Below, piece by piece: positions 27,995 to 39,600 of a DNA stretch of 64,000 nt (position 1 is the first letter of the stretch; each line of letters opens with the position of its first letter). Below the pieces are notes generated by a model. That model had not been told where the DNA came from, ran no database searches, and saw only the letters and a list, made by a program, of their open reading frames with translations. Position numbers and translations under genes: made by a program. The DNA comes from Climacteris rufus (Eukaryota > Chordata > Aves > Passeriformes > Climacteridae), in NCBI GenBank assembly GCA_013398175.1, contig VZRZ01007768.1, forward strand, positions 291,364-355,363, in the 5' to 3' direction.

Positions 27995-28275
27995 GCCACC
28001 AGGAATATCCATATGTGCACACAATGATCCAATTAAAATCAAAGACCTTACGATGGAGAAAGCAATCAACAACTGAAAGACCACCAAATGACATGCGAGG
28101 CACTGACCTGGATTCCACTACCTCCGTTCACTCATTTTCACTCAGCAAGCTGAACAGGAGAGGCTGCTGGAGTCCGCCAAGGTCCCCTGAGAGTGTCACG
28201 TCCCTGGGTCCTGGAGGTATCACCGGGAGCAATGGGCTCCTAAACGGTTGCTCCAAATTGATGAACCTGGACTAA
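27995..28275 (+). CDS. Candidate terminal exon, unrecognised family
   Basis: This is the most protein-like open frame in the window, but I do not recognise it. The frame is open from a possible splice acceptor ('cttttaattatgttcactgg' then TTAG, ending 27994) to a TAA at 28273-28275, about 92 codons. There is no ATG at its 5' edge, as expected of an internal or last exon. The predicted peptide is hydrophilic, with an acidic/Ser/Thr segment (DLDSTTSVHSFSLSKLN), then a basic-Pro-Ser stretch (RRGCWSPPRSPES) with proline-directed phosphorylation-type sites, a Gly-rich segment and the C-terminus LMNLD. It has no signal peptide or membrane segment, so an intracellular tail is the simplest reading. 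The DNA from 28090 to 28270 is richer in GC and CpG than its surroundings. No close canonical AATAAA follows. It could equally be a chance frame in a noncoding segment. Confidence 0.3.
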
Positions 28276-29299
28276 ACTAATTTCTCAACTTTGCACAGGG
28301 TCAATACCTGCAAAAACATTCCATATGCAGTAAGGAAACAGCTGCAACGCTCTTCTTTGGTCATTTCAGCCTTTAGGATGTGTGACATTGCGGTGAGTCT
28401 AGTGGAAGTGAGAAAAATATGGAAACTCATAAAGTGTTTTGCATGAATACTTCACCAGAAGAGAAGGAGATGGAAAAATGGATTAAACAAGTGAATATTC
28501 ATGTCCTCCTGAAATCCTGCCTGTACATGCCACGTGACTGTGCTTGGCAGAGCCCAAAAGCACAAAACATTAGCAAGAAATTTCTTAAATAATCCATACT
28601 AGAACAGCTCTTCCTGTCCTGAATGTTTCATATGCACTTATCACCTCAATTTTTATCAGCAGTTGATGGCTTGGAAACTTTACAACACTTTTCATAGTTT
28701 GAAATTTCTATTCAAAACTGCATCGATCATGTATATAAGGATATATTGATAGTTCTCCTGTGAAGAAATACCAAGAGCTCTGGCCTGTGGCAGGAGATGC
28801 ACCTTCTACAAATGTACAGGACAAAAACATCTTCTGGAAACAGGCACCTACCTCCAGCAGAACCTACTTAGCTCTACCTCCCAGCAGACAAGCACAACTC
28901 TATAACCATCTATTTCAATGAAGAATGTGTATTGTATATCAAAAATTCTGCATTACATTTATTTAGTATGAAATATACACATAATAGTCACATAAACACA
29001 CATGCACACAAACAGCACTTATACCCATATAATATGTTGCAGGTGGACATAAAATAACATCATATCCTCTGATTTTTCTTTCTCTAATATTCTTCGTGGA
29101 GCTAAACATTTCCTTCAGGAAGACTTGACAAGTTAATAACTTCTTCTGCCCATAGTTTTCAATTGGTACTACCTCAGCTTAAAGGTACAGGACCCTTTTC
29201 ATCTGTGGCACACCTCTTGAGCATACTTTATATTTTGCTGTAGGTTGCTCAGTATTTTTGGTAGTATTTTATGTCAAACAGTTTCTTCACCAGTTTCTT
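28276..29299. other. Unique DNA, no gene seen
   Basis: No gene supported. If 27995-28275 is a last exon, this would be its 3' untranslated region, but no canonical polyadenylation hexamer is evident close downstream. CA-rich patches occur near 28978-29012. Confidence 0.45.
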
Positions 29300-29460
29300 G
29301 AAAAGAAAAGAAAAGAAAAGAAAAGAAAAGAAAAGAAAAGAAAAGAAAAGAAAAGAAAAGAAAAGAAAAGAAAAGAAAAGAAAAGAAAAGAAAAGAAAAG
29401 AAAAGAAAAGAAAAGAAAAGAAAAGAAAAGAAAAGAAAAGAAAAGAAAAGAAAAAAGAAG
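29300..29460. repeat. (AAAAG)n pentanucleotide microsatellite
   Basis: Positions 29301-29450 are 30 uninterrupted AAAAG units, followed by a slightly degraded end 'aaaaaagaag'. Purity over 150 bp implies recent expansion or ongoing instability. All purines lie on the plus strand, so the tract could form triplex DNA. Long Lys/Glu/Arg frames on the plus strand and Phe/Ser/Leu frames on the minus strand here are products of the repeat, not proteins. Confidence 0.99.
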
Positions 29461-31234
29461 TTAAAAGCCTTTGTTCAATAAAACATATTCTCTGGCCACG
29501 TGCATTTTTCAGAAAAGCTGGCATTTTCATGCCAGGCTGAATACATAATCAGGTGATAAAATGCCTTTACAAAAACATGGATAAACCTTATGGCTGCAGT
29601 GAAGACATTAGGATTTTTAACTTTAATTTCAATGGACCAATTCAACGAGTCAAAGAAACAACCCTTTCTATTTTCCCAGGTTACTTTTGCCGTTGTGCAG
29701 TAGATTATTTCACACGTGCAGTTTCTGTGGTGGTGGTGTTCTCCTCGTCTGATTATGTATGATCTTGGCTCAATTGCTTTTGTTTTCTAGTCCATTCTTT
29801 TCAGCAAAACCTCTCAACAAAGAAGAGATCCTTTTAGTTCCACTCTCACTACTCTGCAAGACAACCTTGCCCACACCCAAGCCTTAAATTCAGCCTTAGT
29901 TTAAGTTCAGCCTCCTCAGCATTCTTTAATAAAAGTGGACATGTATATGTAACATCCATGTCCATGACAACTTATTTTGATCTTGTGAGTCCTAGTACAG
30001 TCCTTTTATAATCTTTTAAATGTTCGTCCTTCACATGGCTTCACTTAAATGTCAATATTCTCACAGGGCTCTCCATGCATTGCAGCCAGTTCCTTAAAGC
30101 TCCTCTCATTGTTTAGACTAATAAGCAGTTACATTAAAACTCTGGGCCAGGATCTTCAGAAGGAAAAATCATGCAGACCCTGCAAATTTAGTAGCAGACT
30201 TGATTTTTGTTGATTAGCTTGTAGATATGTTGCCAGGAATATCTTCCTCAAGGCACACTCTTGTCTTGAAATACATCTTCAGCAGCTTTTAACCTGAGAC
30301 AGGAACCGAAATGAGTCAGCATCGAAGTGAATGACCTCCAAGAACTTCTGGCACTGCTTGATGGAAAGGAGATGGCATTAATGCTGATATAGAAGGGTAG
30401 CAGGCAGGCTGATTTGTAACCCAGAAGGATCCCATAATATGTCCAAAATATTATTTATTACTAGAAGTTATAAAATAGAGTTAAGGCATATTTTATTGTT
30501 TACTTATCCAAGTCATAAAATATGAGCACAGGAAATATAAACAACAGCAAAGCAAGCTGACCAAAGGCAAGCTTTCAGCTAGCTTAATAATCTCTAAATT
30601 CTAAATATTATCTCATGTTGGATGGCTGCTGTAATCTGCAAAGGACTATACCAAATCCTGTTCCCTGTTCCACACAGACTACCCCTATTGAGCACATTTC
30701 AATCCAAGTGTATTATCACATATCCTGCCTCAAAACAGAAAATTTAATTTCCTCATCACCACTTGGTGCATCTTATGCTGGAAAAGGGCCTATTGCTTAC
30801 CTTTCTCTGGACCACCTTTTGTAGATGAATTGTCCTTTTCCACAAGGAACAGTGTTTCAAGGAACAGTGAAGAATGTCTCCCTTCCTTACTGTGCTGGCC
30901 TGGCTAACCTTCCCACCACTAAATTCCAATCATTTACCAGTGGTATGTTAAGTGGTACAAGCAATATCTGCTACACATACTGTAAGTTCTTGCTCATTCT
31001 CAATTATTATTCTTCTTTTCCATAGTGCTTTGGAAGCAGCACATCCTTCCATACATCCTTCTTTCTGTGCTGCACCACTGAGTATCCTACTGCTACTCTG
31101 AGGGCAGCTTAGGGTATCAAATCAGAGGATAACATATAAAAGAGTCACAAATTATAAAACTAACACATTTAGTATATCCACATGCCCACACAGGGTCCAT
31201 ATATTCACTATTACAGACAAAATTATTTCTGGTT
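29461..31234. other. Unique DNA, no gene seen
   Basis: No gene or recognisable repeat is visible in this interval. Confidence 0.5.
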
Positions 31235-31400
31235 TTAAGTCCTCTAGTGACGGGGACTCTACAGCCTCCCCAGAACATTTATTCCATTCCTTGAATATTT
31301 AACAAAATTTTTCCTCTGCAAGTTAAACTGGTTACATCTTGTTCTATGGATCATGGCTGTGAAGAGATTATTCCACTTTCTTATACTTTAAAGATTCCTG
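31235..31400 (-). mobile_element. Old CR1 LINE fragment
   Basis: This is a diverged antisense CR1 piece. 'agtcctctagtgacggggac', 'tctacagcctcccc', 'ttattccattccttgaat', 'aaatttttcctctgcaag' and 'catcttgttctatgg' follow the order of the CR1 3' region read backwards. Divergence is clearly higher than at 24.5 kb, so this is an older insertion. Confidence 0.7.
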
Positions 31401-31764
31401 AAAAACAAACATTTGCTTATGAATCCCCCTCACTAGATGGCTGGATTCAGCGTATCTGGAATGCCTTAATTAACAAAATGAACATCTGAATGACTTGAGC
31501 AATTTGAACCAATTATCCTATTTCTAATGAGGCTAAAAAAGCATTTCTACAACCTGAAGACAAATTTTATATTGGATGGAAATGTCATTGTAAAATATCA
31601 GAAGATTGCAAAATGAATTCATTTTTACAACTAGTTTATGAACGTGGAAAAAGTGAGGCTTAAATGGGAAAAGTTCAATATTTGTCTTTTTCTCTCCTAC
31701 TTCTCATTTCATTTAGCCTGAAAATGAACTCAGTGTTTAACAAAGTATGCTTTATATAAAATAA

Positions 31765-32415
31765 TAATTAATTACTACATTTGTTTAATAGAGATTAATA
31801 ATTAAGCAGCCTGAAATGCAATCATTGTTGCAGTTTATAGATAAGGAGAAAACATTTGAAAAGATCTTAAATAAACTACAAAAACATGGGTTAATCTTGT
31901 GAACAAATGAAGGTCCATAATCCTGCTTAGGCCATGGTCTGCTGGTAATGCATTTGCAATTAAAGTGCTCTGTGATTTATGGGAGTCAAAAAGGAAATTA
32001 CTCAAAAACATCTACACTGAATGCTTGTGACTAGCCCCTCTGTCCCCAAGGACAGGCCTTTAACCATCACCATGGCTTAGCTCAGAAGATCTTTGACTTG
32101 TTTTGCAAAATGTTTGCTTGACTCTTTCAACTTCATATGTTAAATGTGCTTAGCTCAGTAAGATAATTGGCATGCAGGGTTACGCAAGACTTGTAATTAC
32201 AGTATCAATCCTTATATTTTCTAACAAATGGAGGAGTCTGTTTTTATTCTATTTTCATATTCCTCGAGGAAAATGTTCAGACTAATTAATTTCCCTTGTC
32301 ATCAAGAACTTAGTGCACCAATGAATATAATTATGATCTGTTTTCCCTTTTAAAATTTTAGTCTATTTCAGTCTGTTCTAGTTATTAAAATATCTATTCA
32401 GGATATTAATAATTA
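31765..32415. promoter_or_regulatory. TAATTA-rich block, possible enhancer
   Basis: Six palindromic TAATTA motifs (homeodomain core) start at 31765, 31769, 31799, 32194, 32283 and 32410. The first two overlap. The DNA between them is AT-rich but not simple repeat and contains no recognisable mobile element. Homeodomain proteins bind this core, and such clusters are common in conserved enhancers of gene deserts. Whether this one is conserved or active cannot be judged here. Confidence 0.3.
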
Positions 32416-33723
32416 GTGGCAATGATAAAAATGAAATATTTTTCAAAAATAATCATAATTCTGAAGTTGTTTTATTCTTAAGATATTTACAAATCTTTTA
32501 GCTTATTTTTAAAAAGCAAACATTTAAAGTTGCCACATTGAGATAATTTTAATGGAATATATAAGCTATAGGAAAAATGAATTCATGAAGCCTTAAGCAA
32601 AATATTTGTGAGTTTTCTTTATCCATGTTAATCCACAAGAAATCTCTATGGGACAAAAATGCAATAATATAAGGTAAGAAAAAAAAACCGATTTGCAATC
32701 ATGAACATAGGTGGTTCTCAGCTTGTTGATCCTGCTTTAATCATAAATTTTCTTACAGGAAAGCTGAGAATGAACAACTGATTTGTTGTTATTGAGGAAG
32801 AAGATGTGGTTCAAGGTTTATGTCAAAGCAAACCTCTGATTCTATAATATTCACCTGTACTTTTTGTCTTCACTGTAAAAGAAATCCCTTGTGAAGACCA
32901 GTAGCAGAGCTGACTGGCAACACTGCCAGCATTAATCTTGGCCTGACAGATGGAACTGATTTTAAAAGTGAAAAATTACTTAACTGACCTTGGGGGAAGG
33001 AAAAAAGGCAAATAAAAAATAGGATTCTATGCCACTTCCTGAGTTAAGGAAATGAGAAGTCATCCTCTACTAGGATTTTTGGTGCTTATTTTTAAGATAC
33101 ACATTTTAAAGACTACAGTAACTGATGGCAGTGATACAGTAGGGATCTGAAATAATTGCATTTTTAAGCTTGATCAGTACAGTGAACATACAGGATCCAC
33201 AAATTACTGGTACTTCCAGTCTACAGGGTCTTCACAGCACTATTGGAAAAACTGACTACTAACAAGTACCAAAGGCACTCGAAAATCACTAAAAAGTTTT
33301 GTTCCATGGCAGAAACCTGCACTGAATGAGACCCTAACTCATCTTTCCTTTTAAAAGCTGTAAACGCACAATGGCTGGCTCTGCTCTGTCACCTGCAGAT
33401 GACTTTCAGTCAGTACCTGCAGACAGAGAGCCAGCAAGAAGCTGCAGAACCCAGCTGCAGTGGGGAAGGGGCTGGGAGGATGATCTTTCCCCTCTAATTA
33501 CCAAGTGAGTCCAGAGATGGGGAGACCCCAGCTTGGTAAATGCAGGCACAGGGACCTGCAGGCAGAATTTTGTCAGCTGCAACCTCCCTGCCCATTGCTG
33601 TGACTCACAGGTCACTTCCATGCTGCAGACAAAAATGTTCTCAGGATCATATCAACATATCCCAAAGGAATTTGGAGAACCTGCACACATTGTGATTGCA
33701 GGCTGGCAGGGGCAGTACACGTG
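32416..33723. other. Unique DNA, no gene seen
   Basis: AT-rich to about 33300, then somewhat richer in GC. No gene or repeat family recognised. Confidence 0.5.
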
Positions 33724-33747
33724 CCTTAAACCGTGATGGGTTTAAGG
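33724..33747. repeat. Short hairpin (perfect 9-bp stem)
   Basis: 'ccttaaacc' at 33724-33732 is perfectly inverted as 'ggtttaagg' at 33739-33747, with a six-base loop. No T-run follows. Function unknown. Confidence 0.6.
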
Positions 33748-34048
33748 TGTGGAGATGGGAAGGAGAGGTAAGAATCTGAACAAAGTGATCCTCTACACAC
33801 TCCTCATGTCTCAAAGCAGCAGCTCCAGAAACCACATGGAATTTGGGTGAGAAGTCTAGAAGGTGTCTGTTGGTAGAACTGCCACCATCAGAATCGCAAT
33901 TGCATATGCCTGGGACTTGAAGACAGCAACATTATAATAGATTTCAAGGATTTTCTGCCATTTCTCACTTTAAGGCATGATGATCCTGCTTGGGACAGGG
34001 AATGTGAGTGCAGGGAAGGGTTTATTTGGCCCAAAGTCACGTTATTTT

Positions 34049-34266
34049 GTTATATTAGATATTACAAAAAAATTCTTTACTGTGAGGTGGTGAGGTACTG
34101 GAACAGGTTGCCCAGAGCAGCTGTGGATCTGCCATTCCTGGAAGAGTTCAAGTCCGGGTTGGATGGTACTGGTACTTTAGTGCAAGGTGTTCCTGCCTGT
34201 GGCAGGGAGTGGGAACAAGGTGCTCTCTAATGTCCCTTCCATGCCAAACCATTCTGTGATTCTGTA
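34049..34266 (+). mobile_element. CR1 LINE 3' end, sense strand
   Basis: Sense CR1 landmarks run in order: 'attctttactgtgagg', 'actggaacaggttgcccaga', 'gttcaagtccgggttggatg', 'gcaaggtgttcctgcctgtg', and the terminus 'aaaccattctgtgattctg'. It is truncated at its 5' end and complete at its 3' octamer tail. Most other recognisable CR1 pieces in the window lie on the opposite strand. Confidence 0.93.
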
Positions 34267-34869
34267 TTTCCCAGCTTGCCAATAAATTTTACCAAATTCA
34301 ACCACATTTGTTGGGGGAACAAACAATTTGTACATATCGAGCTTCTAAGAGATTTGAAAATAGATAACTGGATTAAGAGAAGACCAAAGGTTATGCCCTG
34401 GTTACAGAGGGGTGAGAGTTTAGTGCCCGGTGGGTGTGACCAGGTTGTTATTCTATACCACACACCTCTCTGCTGGGGGAGCAGTTTCAACAGGAAAAGC
34501 TGGGGTGTCCTTACCAAAAGTCAGACATTTTGCCTTGTTCAGGGCAGGTGCTGGCATGAACCCCTGTGGACCCAGTCCCCCGATGTCTCTCTCCTGTTCT
34601 CTCCAGAGTGTGACTGCTGGTGCTGGAAAGGATAGCGGCGAACAGGAGATCGACCATAGTGCTGAAACTGTGGTGCCAGCGCAGAATGGGCCAGTGGTGT
34701 GGGCCACCCCAACCTACTCGAGTCCAGCCAAGCCAAACTGAAAGGAGCACGGTGGAGCAGTAGGAAAAGCAGCAGCAACCCACAGGTTGACTCCCAGCAC
34801 AGCGGAGAGTTGGAAGTGGCAACAAATGCACCTGCACAGAGCTGAGCTCAGTGGAGCAGCAGAGGGTTC
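34267..34869. other. GC-richer segment, possibly LTR 5' part
   Basis: This stretch between the CR1 terminus and the LTR end is richer in GC and CpG than the flanks and gives several overlapping chance frames on both strands. Part of it may belong to the LTR element that ends at 35280. I could not define a TG boundary or target duplication, and I recognise no retroviral coding domain in it. Confidence 0.35.
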
Positions 34870-35280
34870 CCTACTTTAACAACCCAACTTCCAGGGGGCT
34901 GTATTAGCTCTGTTTTTTATTTTGGGCTGGGGGACAAAAAACATTATCCATGGCAGCACCCCTGCCGTATTGCCTTTTTTCCCGAATACCATGTGATGCT
35001 GCGTGAGAACAGACACCATATTGCCTTTGCGTGGGGAAGCCACGCGGACAGGAGTTGTAGGGAGCATCCATCATCTTGTTTTTGTTCCCAGTGTTTTCGT
35101 GGGTAAAACACTTTCTCTTTTTTGTATACTTTTGCTTTTAATATTGCGATGGTTATTGTGTATTCTTCCAATGCTTTGTGATTTTAGTAAGTTGTTATCT
35201 CAACCCATTGTCTCTCTGTTTTTATCCCTCCCTTACCAAAAGGGACAGGGGAAGGGGAGTGGCTTATTTGGAGTTTAATT
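34870..35280 (+). mobile_element. Endogenous retrovirus LTR remnant, 3' part
   Basis: 'gttatctcaaccca' (35194-35207), followed by a pyrimidine tract and then 'agggacaggggaaggggagt', matches the characteristic end of a widespread class of avian retroviral LTRs. The pyrimidine and purine blocks there can pair. The element fades after about 35275 without the usual CA terminus, so it is 3'-truncated or diverged. The 5' edge is unresolved and could lie several hundred bases upstream. No internal viral gene is present. Confidence 0.65.
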
Positions 35281-36567
35281 TTCTTCAGGTGATAAAATTC
35301 AATTTATTAGATTTAGTTTCAGGTAAGTTCTTCAGAAGCTGATTTACTTCTTGGTTCTCTTCTCTGACACCATCTCGTGGTTCTTCATAGATCTTTGCAC
35401 TGTGGGCATCAAAATAAAGCCCTAGGGTGGTTTGCACCAAATCTGAGGAGCTATTGATGAATTAATCCGTTAGTGCACATTAGGAGTCTGTTTGCAGCTG
35501 TTTATCGGCCATCATTTTTGACACTTTTTAAAGAAATTGCCTTCTTTATCACCTCCTTAAAATAATTGACTGGGATCTGTTGGTTAGGCAGATTACTTCT
35601 ATTTAATGTTATGCTGATTCTATGCCCTTTGCATCCTAATGAAAGAACATCAACAAAAATCAAAATACATGGCACTGACCTTTTTCTCTTATCATCAGTG
35701 TAATATGTTTCTGTAATGTTATTGCTACGTGGAAGTATTTTGAAGTCTGTTTTCATAGGCAAATGATGGTTGCCTTTGATTAAATTCCTCAAATTTATTA
35801 TTAATCTGGTTGACCAATACATATTCCATACTTTTGCCTGAAATCAGCATTCTCCTGACAATCCTGTAATCACCTGTGTCTCCCTATTTATCCCTTTTAC
35901 ATTTAGTCTTGGCACTATCTTTGTTCCAACAGTGTGGCATTTTCGAAGTCTTGAAATACTCACTGAACAAGAATGCTGATGATTCCAAAATCTTCCTGGG
36001 GCAGCTATTTTAAAACTCTCCAATGAAAAAAAAATCTGGATCTAATGTTGATTGTTATTTAAGAATGTTGATTATTACTAGATAACAATTTTTTTTTATA
36101 ATGTATTATCTACCTTTTTCATTCAATTCAGAATTAAAACAGATATTGAACACAGATGTCTCTGTATGTACTGTTGTTTACTGTTCTAAAAACAAATCAT
36201 TAACCTGTTCATTTTACTTTTGTTCCCCAAAAACTGCTTTCTTCGTATTGTCCTTAACACTAACAGCCAGATTTCCTCTGATAGTGTCAGTTTTCTACAA
36301 CTTCCAATATAAAAAAGCCCAACCAAATCCACATTATAAATTGGGATTTTTTGCTACACCTGTTACAGTTACAGGTATAGTAACTGCTGCTTTCATTGCT
36401 AAGTATTTTGGTTCTTTTAAACACAGTTTTCAGTCTTGGGATTATGCTGTTTAGGGCTTGAAGTGAACAGTTTTTAATTACCATTCACATTTTTCCAATT
36501 AAATTTTTCCTCCCAGATGGTTTGGTTTGTAATTGTTTTCAGCTCTGTGAAACTGATCTTTTCAAAG
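35281..36567. other. Unique AT-rich DNA, no gene seen
   Basis: No gene or mobile element recognised. The 117-codon frame at 36101-36454 has AT-driven composition only. Confidence 0.5.
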
Positions 36568-36685
36568 CACACAGGGTATGCACACACATGCACACACGCA
36601 CAGGCACACACGCTGCAGGCATTAACACGTGTGTGTTTGTGTGAGAATTTGGGAGTGTGTGTGGGTGTGCGTTTGTGTGTGCATT
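36568..36685. repeat. CA-rich then GT-rich tract, foldback
   Basis: A degenerate CA/CACG tract (36568-36612) is followed, after a short spacer, by a degenerate GT/GTGC tract (36626-36684). Because GT runs are the complement of CA runs, a single strand can fold into a long imperfect hairpin. Interruptions such as 'gctgcaggcattaacacg' lie between the two halves. Alternating purine-pyrimidine content also allows Z-DNA. Confidence 0.85.
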
Positions 36686-39600
36686 GTACAGCCGTTCACA
36701 GATGGCTGGGATTTTATTATGTTTATTCAAAGCAACTACCATCAAGTCACAAACACTTGAACTGAACCACAAGCATTGGGAAATTATTCTACCAACTCGG
36801 TGTCTAACACAGAGTTGTCCTGTGCCGCATGCAACCATTCTGACTTAGACAATCAACATGCACAGTATTTTTAAATTGTTGGGACATTCAGTTCTGGCAA
36901 CATGCATTTCCCAGGCTCCTGATGTCCCCTAAAAGCAATCCTTCATCTCTCCCCAGGCATTGAAGATTGGTGGTGCTTATTTGATTTGGTTCTAGTGACC
37001 CAACACTGACAATAATTTAGAAATAAAGTAATATCACAATATGAAAAACATCATAGCAGAATATAAATGCATACTGCAGATCTTTCCAATATTGAATTAC
37101 AATTATATAATTATATAATATAATACATTAACATTAAATAAGGCAGTCAGAAAATATTGAAGAGGCAGAGATTAAGATGTTAAACTAAACAGGTGATTTC
37201 ATGGGCAGAGGTAAAAAAGCCAACCTGATCAAGCCCAGCCAGAAGTTATACACTTGTGGTGTCAGATAGAATAACTTCACATTAGAAATTTTAAATAAAA
37301 GCATCTGTCTTATCCAGATAGGGGTAATCTGGCATTAGTGGTATCTGATTTTCCCACATGCAGTGGAACAAAGCTTTGTCCCTTTGATGAACTTGGAAGA
37401 GAAGGGTTGGGCTCACCTGGCCTCCACCTGAGTCTTCACAAAAGACATTTCCTTGATGTCCTGAAACCTATCTCCCAGCTCCACTCAGATATCTTGGGTA
37501 TTTCGAAGCACCTCAAATGCCCCTGGTTGCCCATATTTAGGCAACAGAACACCACCAGTAGCCTCTAGCTTTAGGTTGGGAGGACAGGATTTCTTTCTTA
37601 GCAGGTTGGCCATCTGCTAAGAATAGTCAAAGTAAATGTAAGTTTCACATTTAACAACATGTATTTTTATTTACTATTTGTGTTTACTCTCTTTTACGAC
37701 TGATATGATCATGCATTTTCTACACTTTGTCTTATCTGTACTCATCTTCGTTTTCTTATTGGTTCCTGTGTTTCACATTTTAAGCAAAATTCTGATCTTA
37801 GTTTTCCTGATACAAAATTTTGTATTATCCTTGGGGCCTTCCTGTCTTCCCTTCTGTCAACACAGTGCTTCCTAACTGGTTTCACTGTGAAATTCCCAAG
37901 AAATGTAGTTCTCCAGGAGTTGTCTAAAAATTCTGCAGTGTCTGACATATGGCATTCCTTTTCCACCAGAAGTAATCGAATGTTTCATTAAAACGCAAGA
38001 CCCTTGCAAAGATTGGAAGAGGGTTGGACAAAATATTCAAGTCTTCATCCCATGCAGGAGCAGGGTTTTTTCCATGGGCTGCACCGAGACCTGGCAACCA
38101 GGGAGTACCTTCAGGAAGGTCTCTGGTGCTGGACCCTCTTCCTGCTTGTGCTCAGACCATGAGAACACGAGCCTTTTTCCTGGAACTGTTGAGAGTGCTG
38201 CCTGATGCTGATGCTTCCAATTTGACAGACATAATTTCTTATAACTATCTCGTTTGGTTGTCTGATCATCAGTTCTTCTTTCTTGAATACTAAATAACAA
38301 TGAACATTTGACAATAATAATAATAACAACAATAGTAATAAGAATAATTTCTCCAAGATATGTAAAGACCTCTTTAATGACTAATTAGGACATTGTCAAA
38401 ATACTTTTCAACCCATGATTAGTCTCTTTGGTGTAACTAGTACTGGTATTCCTAAAACAGAAATGTCTTCATTTTGCAGAGCCAAGAAGGAGACCTGACC
38501 ATGACTGCTCATCAGAGAAACGACATACATGTCAGACATGCTTTTAGCCCACTGAATTTTTGAAATAAAATGTTTATTTGGAGGACTGTATCTTCATAGG
38601 TGTTATTTAAAGGGCCACGCCTGCACAGATGTTAGTTTGCTCAGAGACAAATGTACCCATGTTAATCATATATTTCCGGCATAATCTTCTAGGTGAGGGG
38701 CGAGGTAAAAATTAATAATTTTATTTAAATGTGCTGTCTTGGGATCACTCAATAGTCATCAGAAAAAGATGACGAAATCTCCAGGGAAGTTTCATTCTAT
38801 TCATTTCAGGGTAGAATTAAACACTTTGATATGTTTGTTTCCCTGCAAAGAGCACATAGCTGTACATGTCAGACGCTCAGCATTCAGAGGTGAAATTAAC
38901 TTTTCAAAATCCCACATTAAAGTGAAAAATCCTTTTTTTCTATATATCATTATTAGTGACCACTAAAAGCATTATATCAAGCCTCTGCTTTTGTTGAAAG
39001 CTTGATTTATAACAGCCCTTAGGATATTATTTGCAGTTTATGCTGACAAACTAATCACACAGTGTGACGGCACATCATATCACATCTCCAACATTATGTG
39101 TATGAAGGAAAGAACAGTTACTATGCCTTAATCTTCTGTCTGAACATAGTTTTTATTTGGCCTCTTCTGGTGCTCTAATGTTATAAAACCAAATCATAAA
39201 CCAGGACATATGTACCGTTGTGCAGTGGCTCATGTAGTGGTTAAAATAAATTTTCTCATTAACTGTGTCAAAGATCAAGCTATTATTTACAAACATGCAA
39301 ATGCTATGGTGACAGGCACAGTATGTGACCTCAAACAGACCTGTGTTCATGGGTCAGTGCACACACTGATGTATTGAACCAATCTAGAACTTCTGGGAGA
39401 GGCTGATACACAAGTAGAACTTGTTGCCGTCAGCAGTAACAGAGAGGGAATACTCATCTAACATCTCCACAGGGGACTGCTGCACCATTCTTGAAAGCAA
39501 AACTGTCTGAAGGCTCCCAACTCTGAAGCTGAACCTCATCAGAATACATAATACTAATTTGTATTTCAGCAATGCCTGGTAGCTTTTGTCCCTGGTGTTG

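Noticed and set aside
29300..29460. Could the regular repeat be a CRISPR array?
   Set aside because: It is a five-base unit without spacers in vertebrate DNA, hence a microsatellite.
29249..29540. Long Lys/Glu/Arg and Phe/Ser/Leu open frames on the two strands
   Set aside because: They are translations of the AAAAG microsatellite. A five-base unit with no stop in several frames creates such frames automatically.
34276..34837. Cluster of overlapping frames on both strands
   Set aside because: Overlap on both strands in a CpG-richer retroelement-associated segment indicates absence of stops from composition, not coding. No retroviral domain was recognisable.
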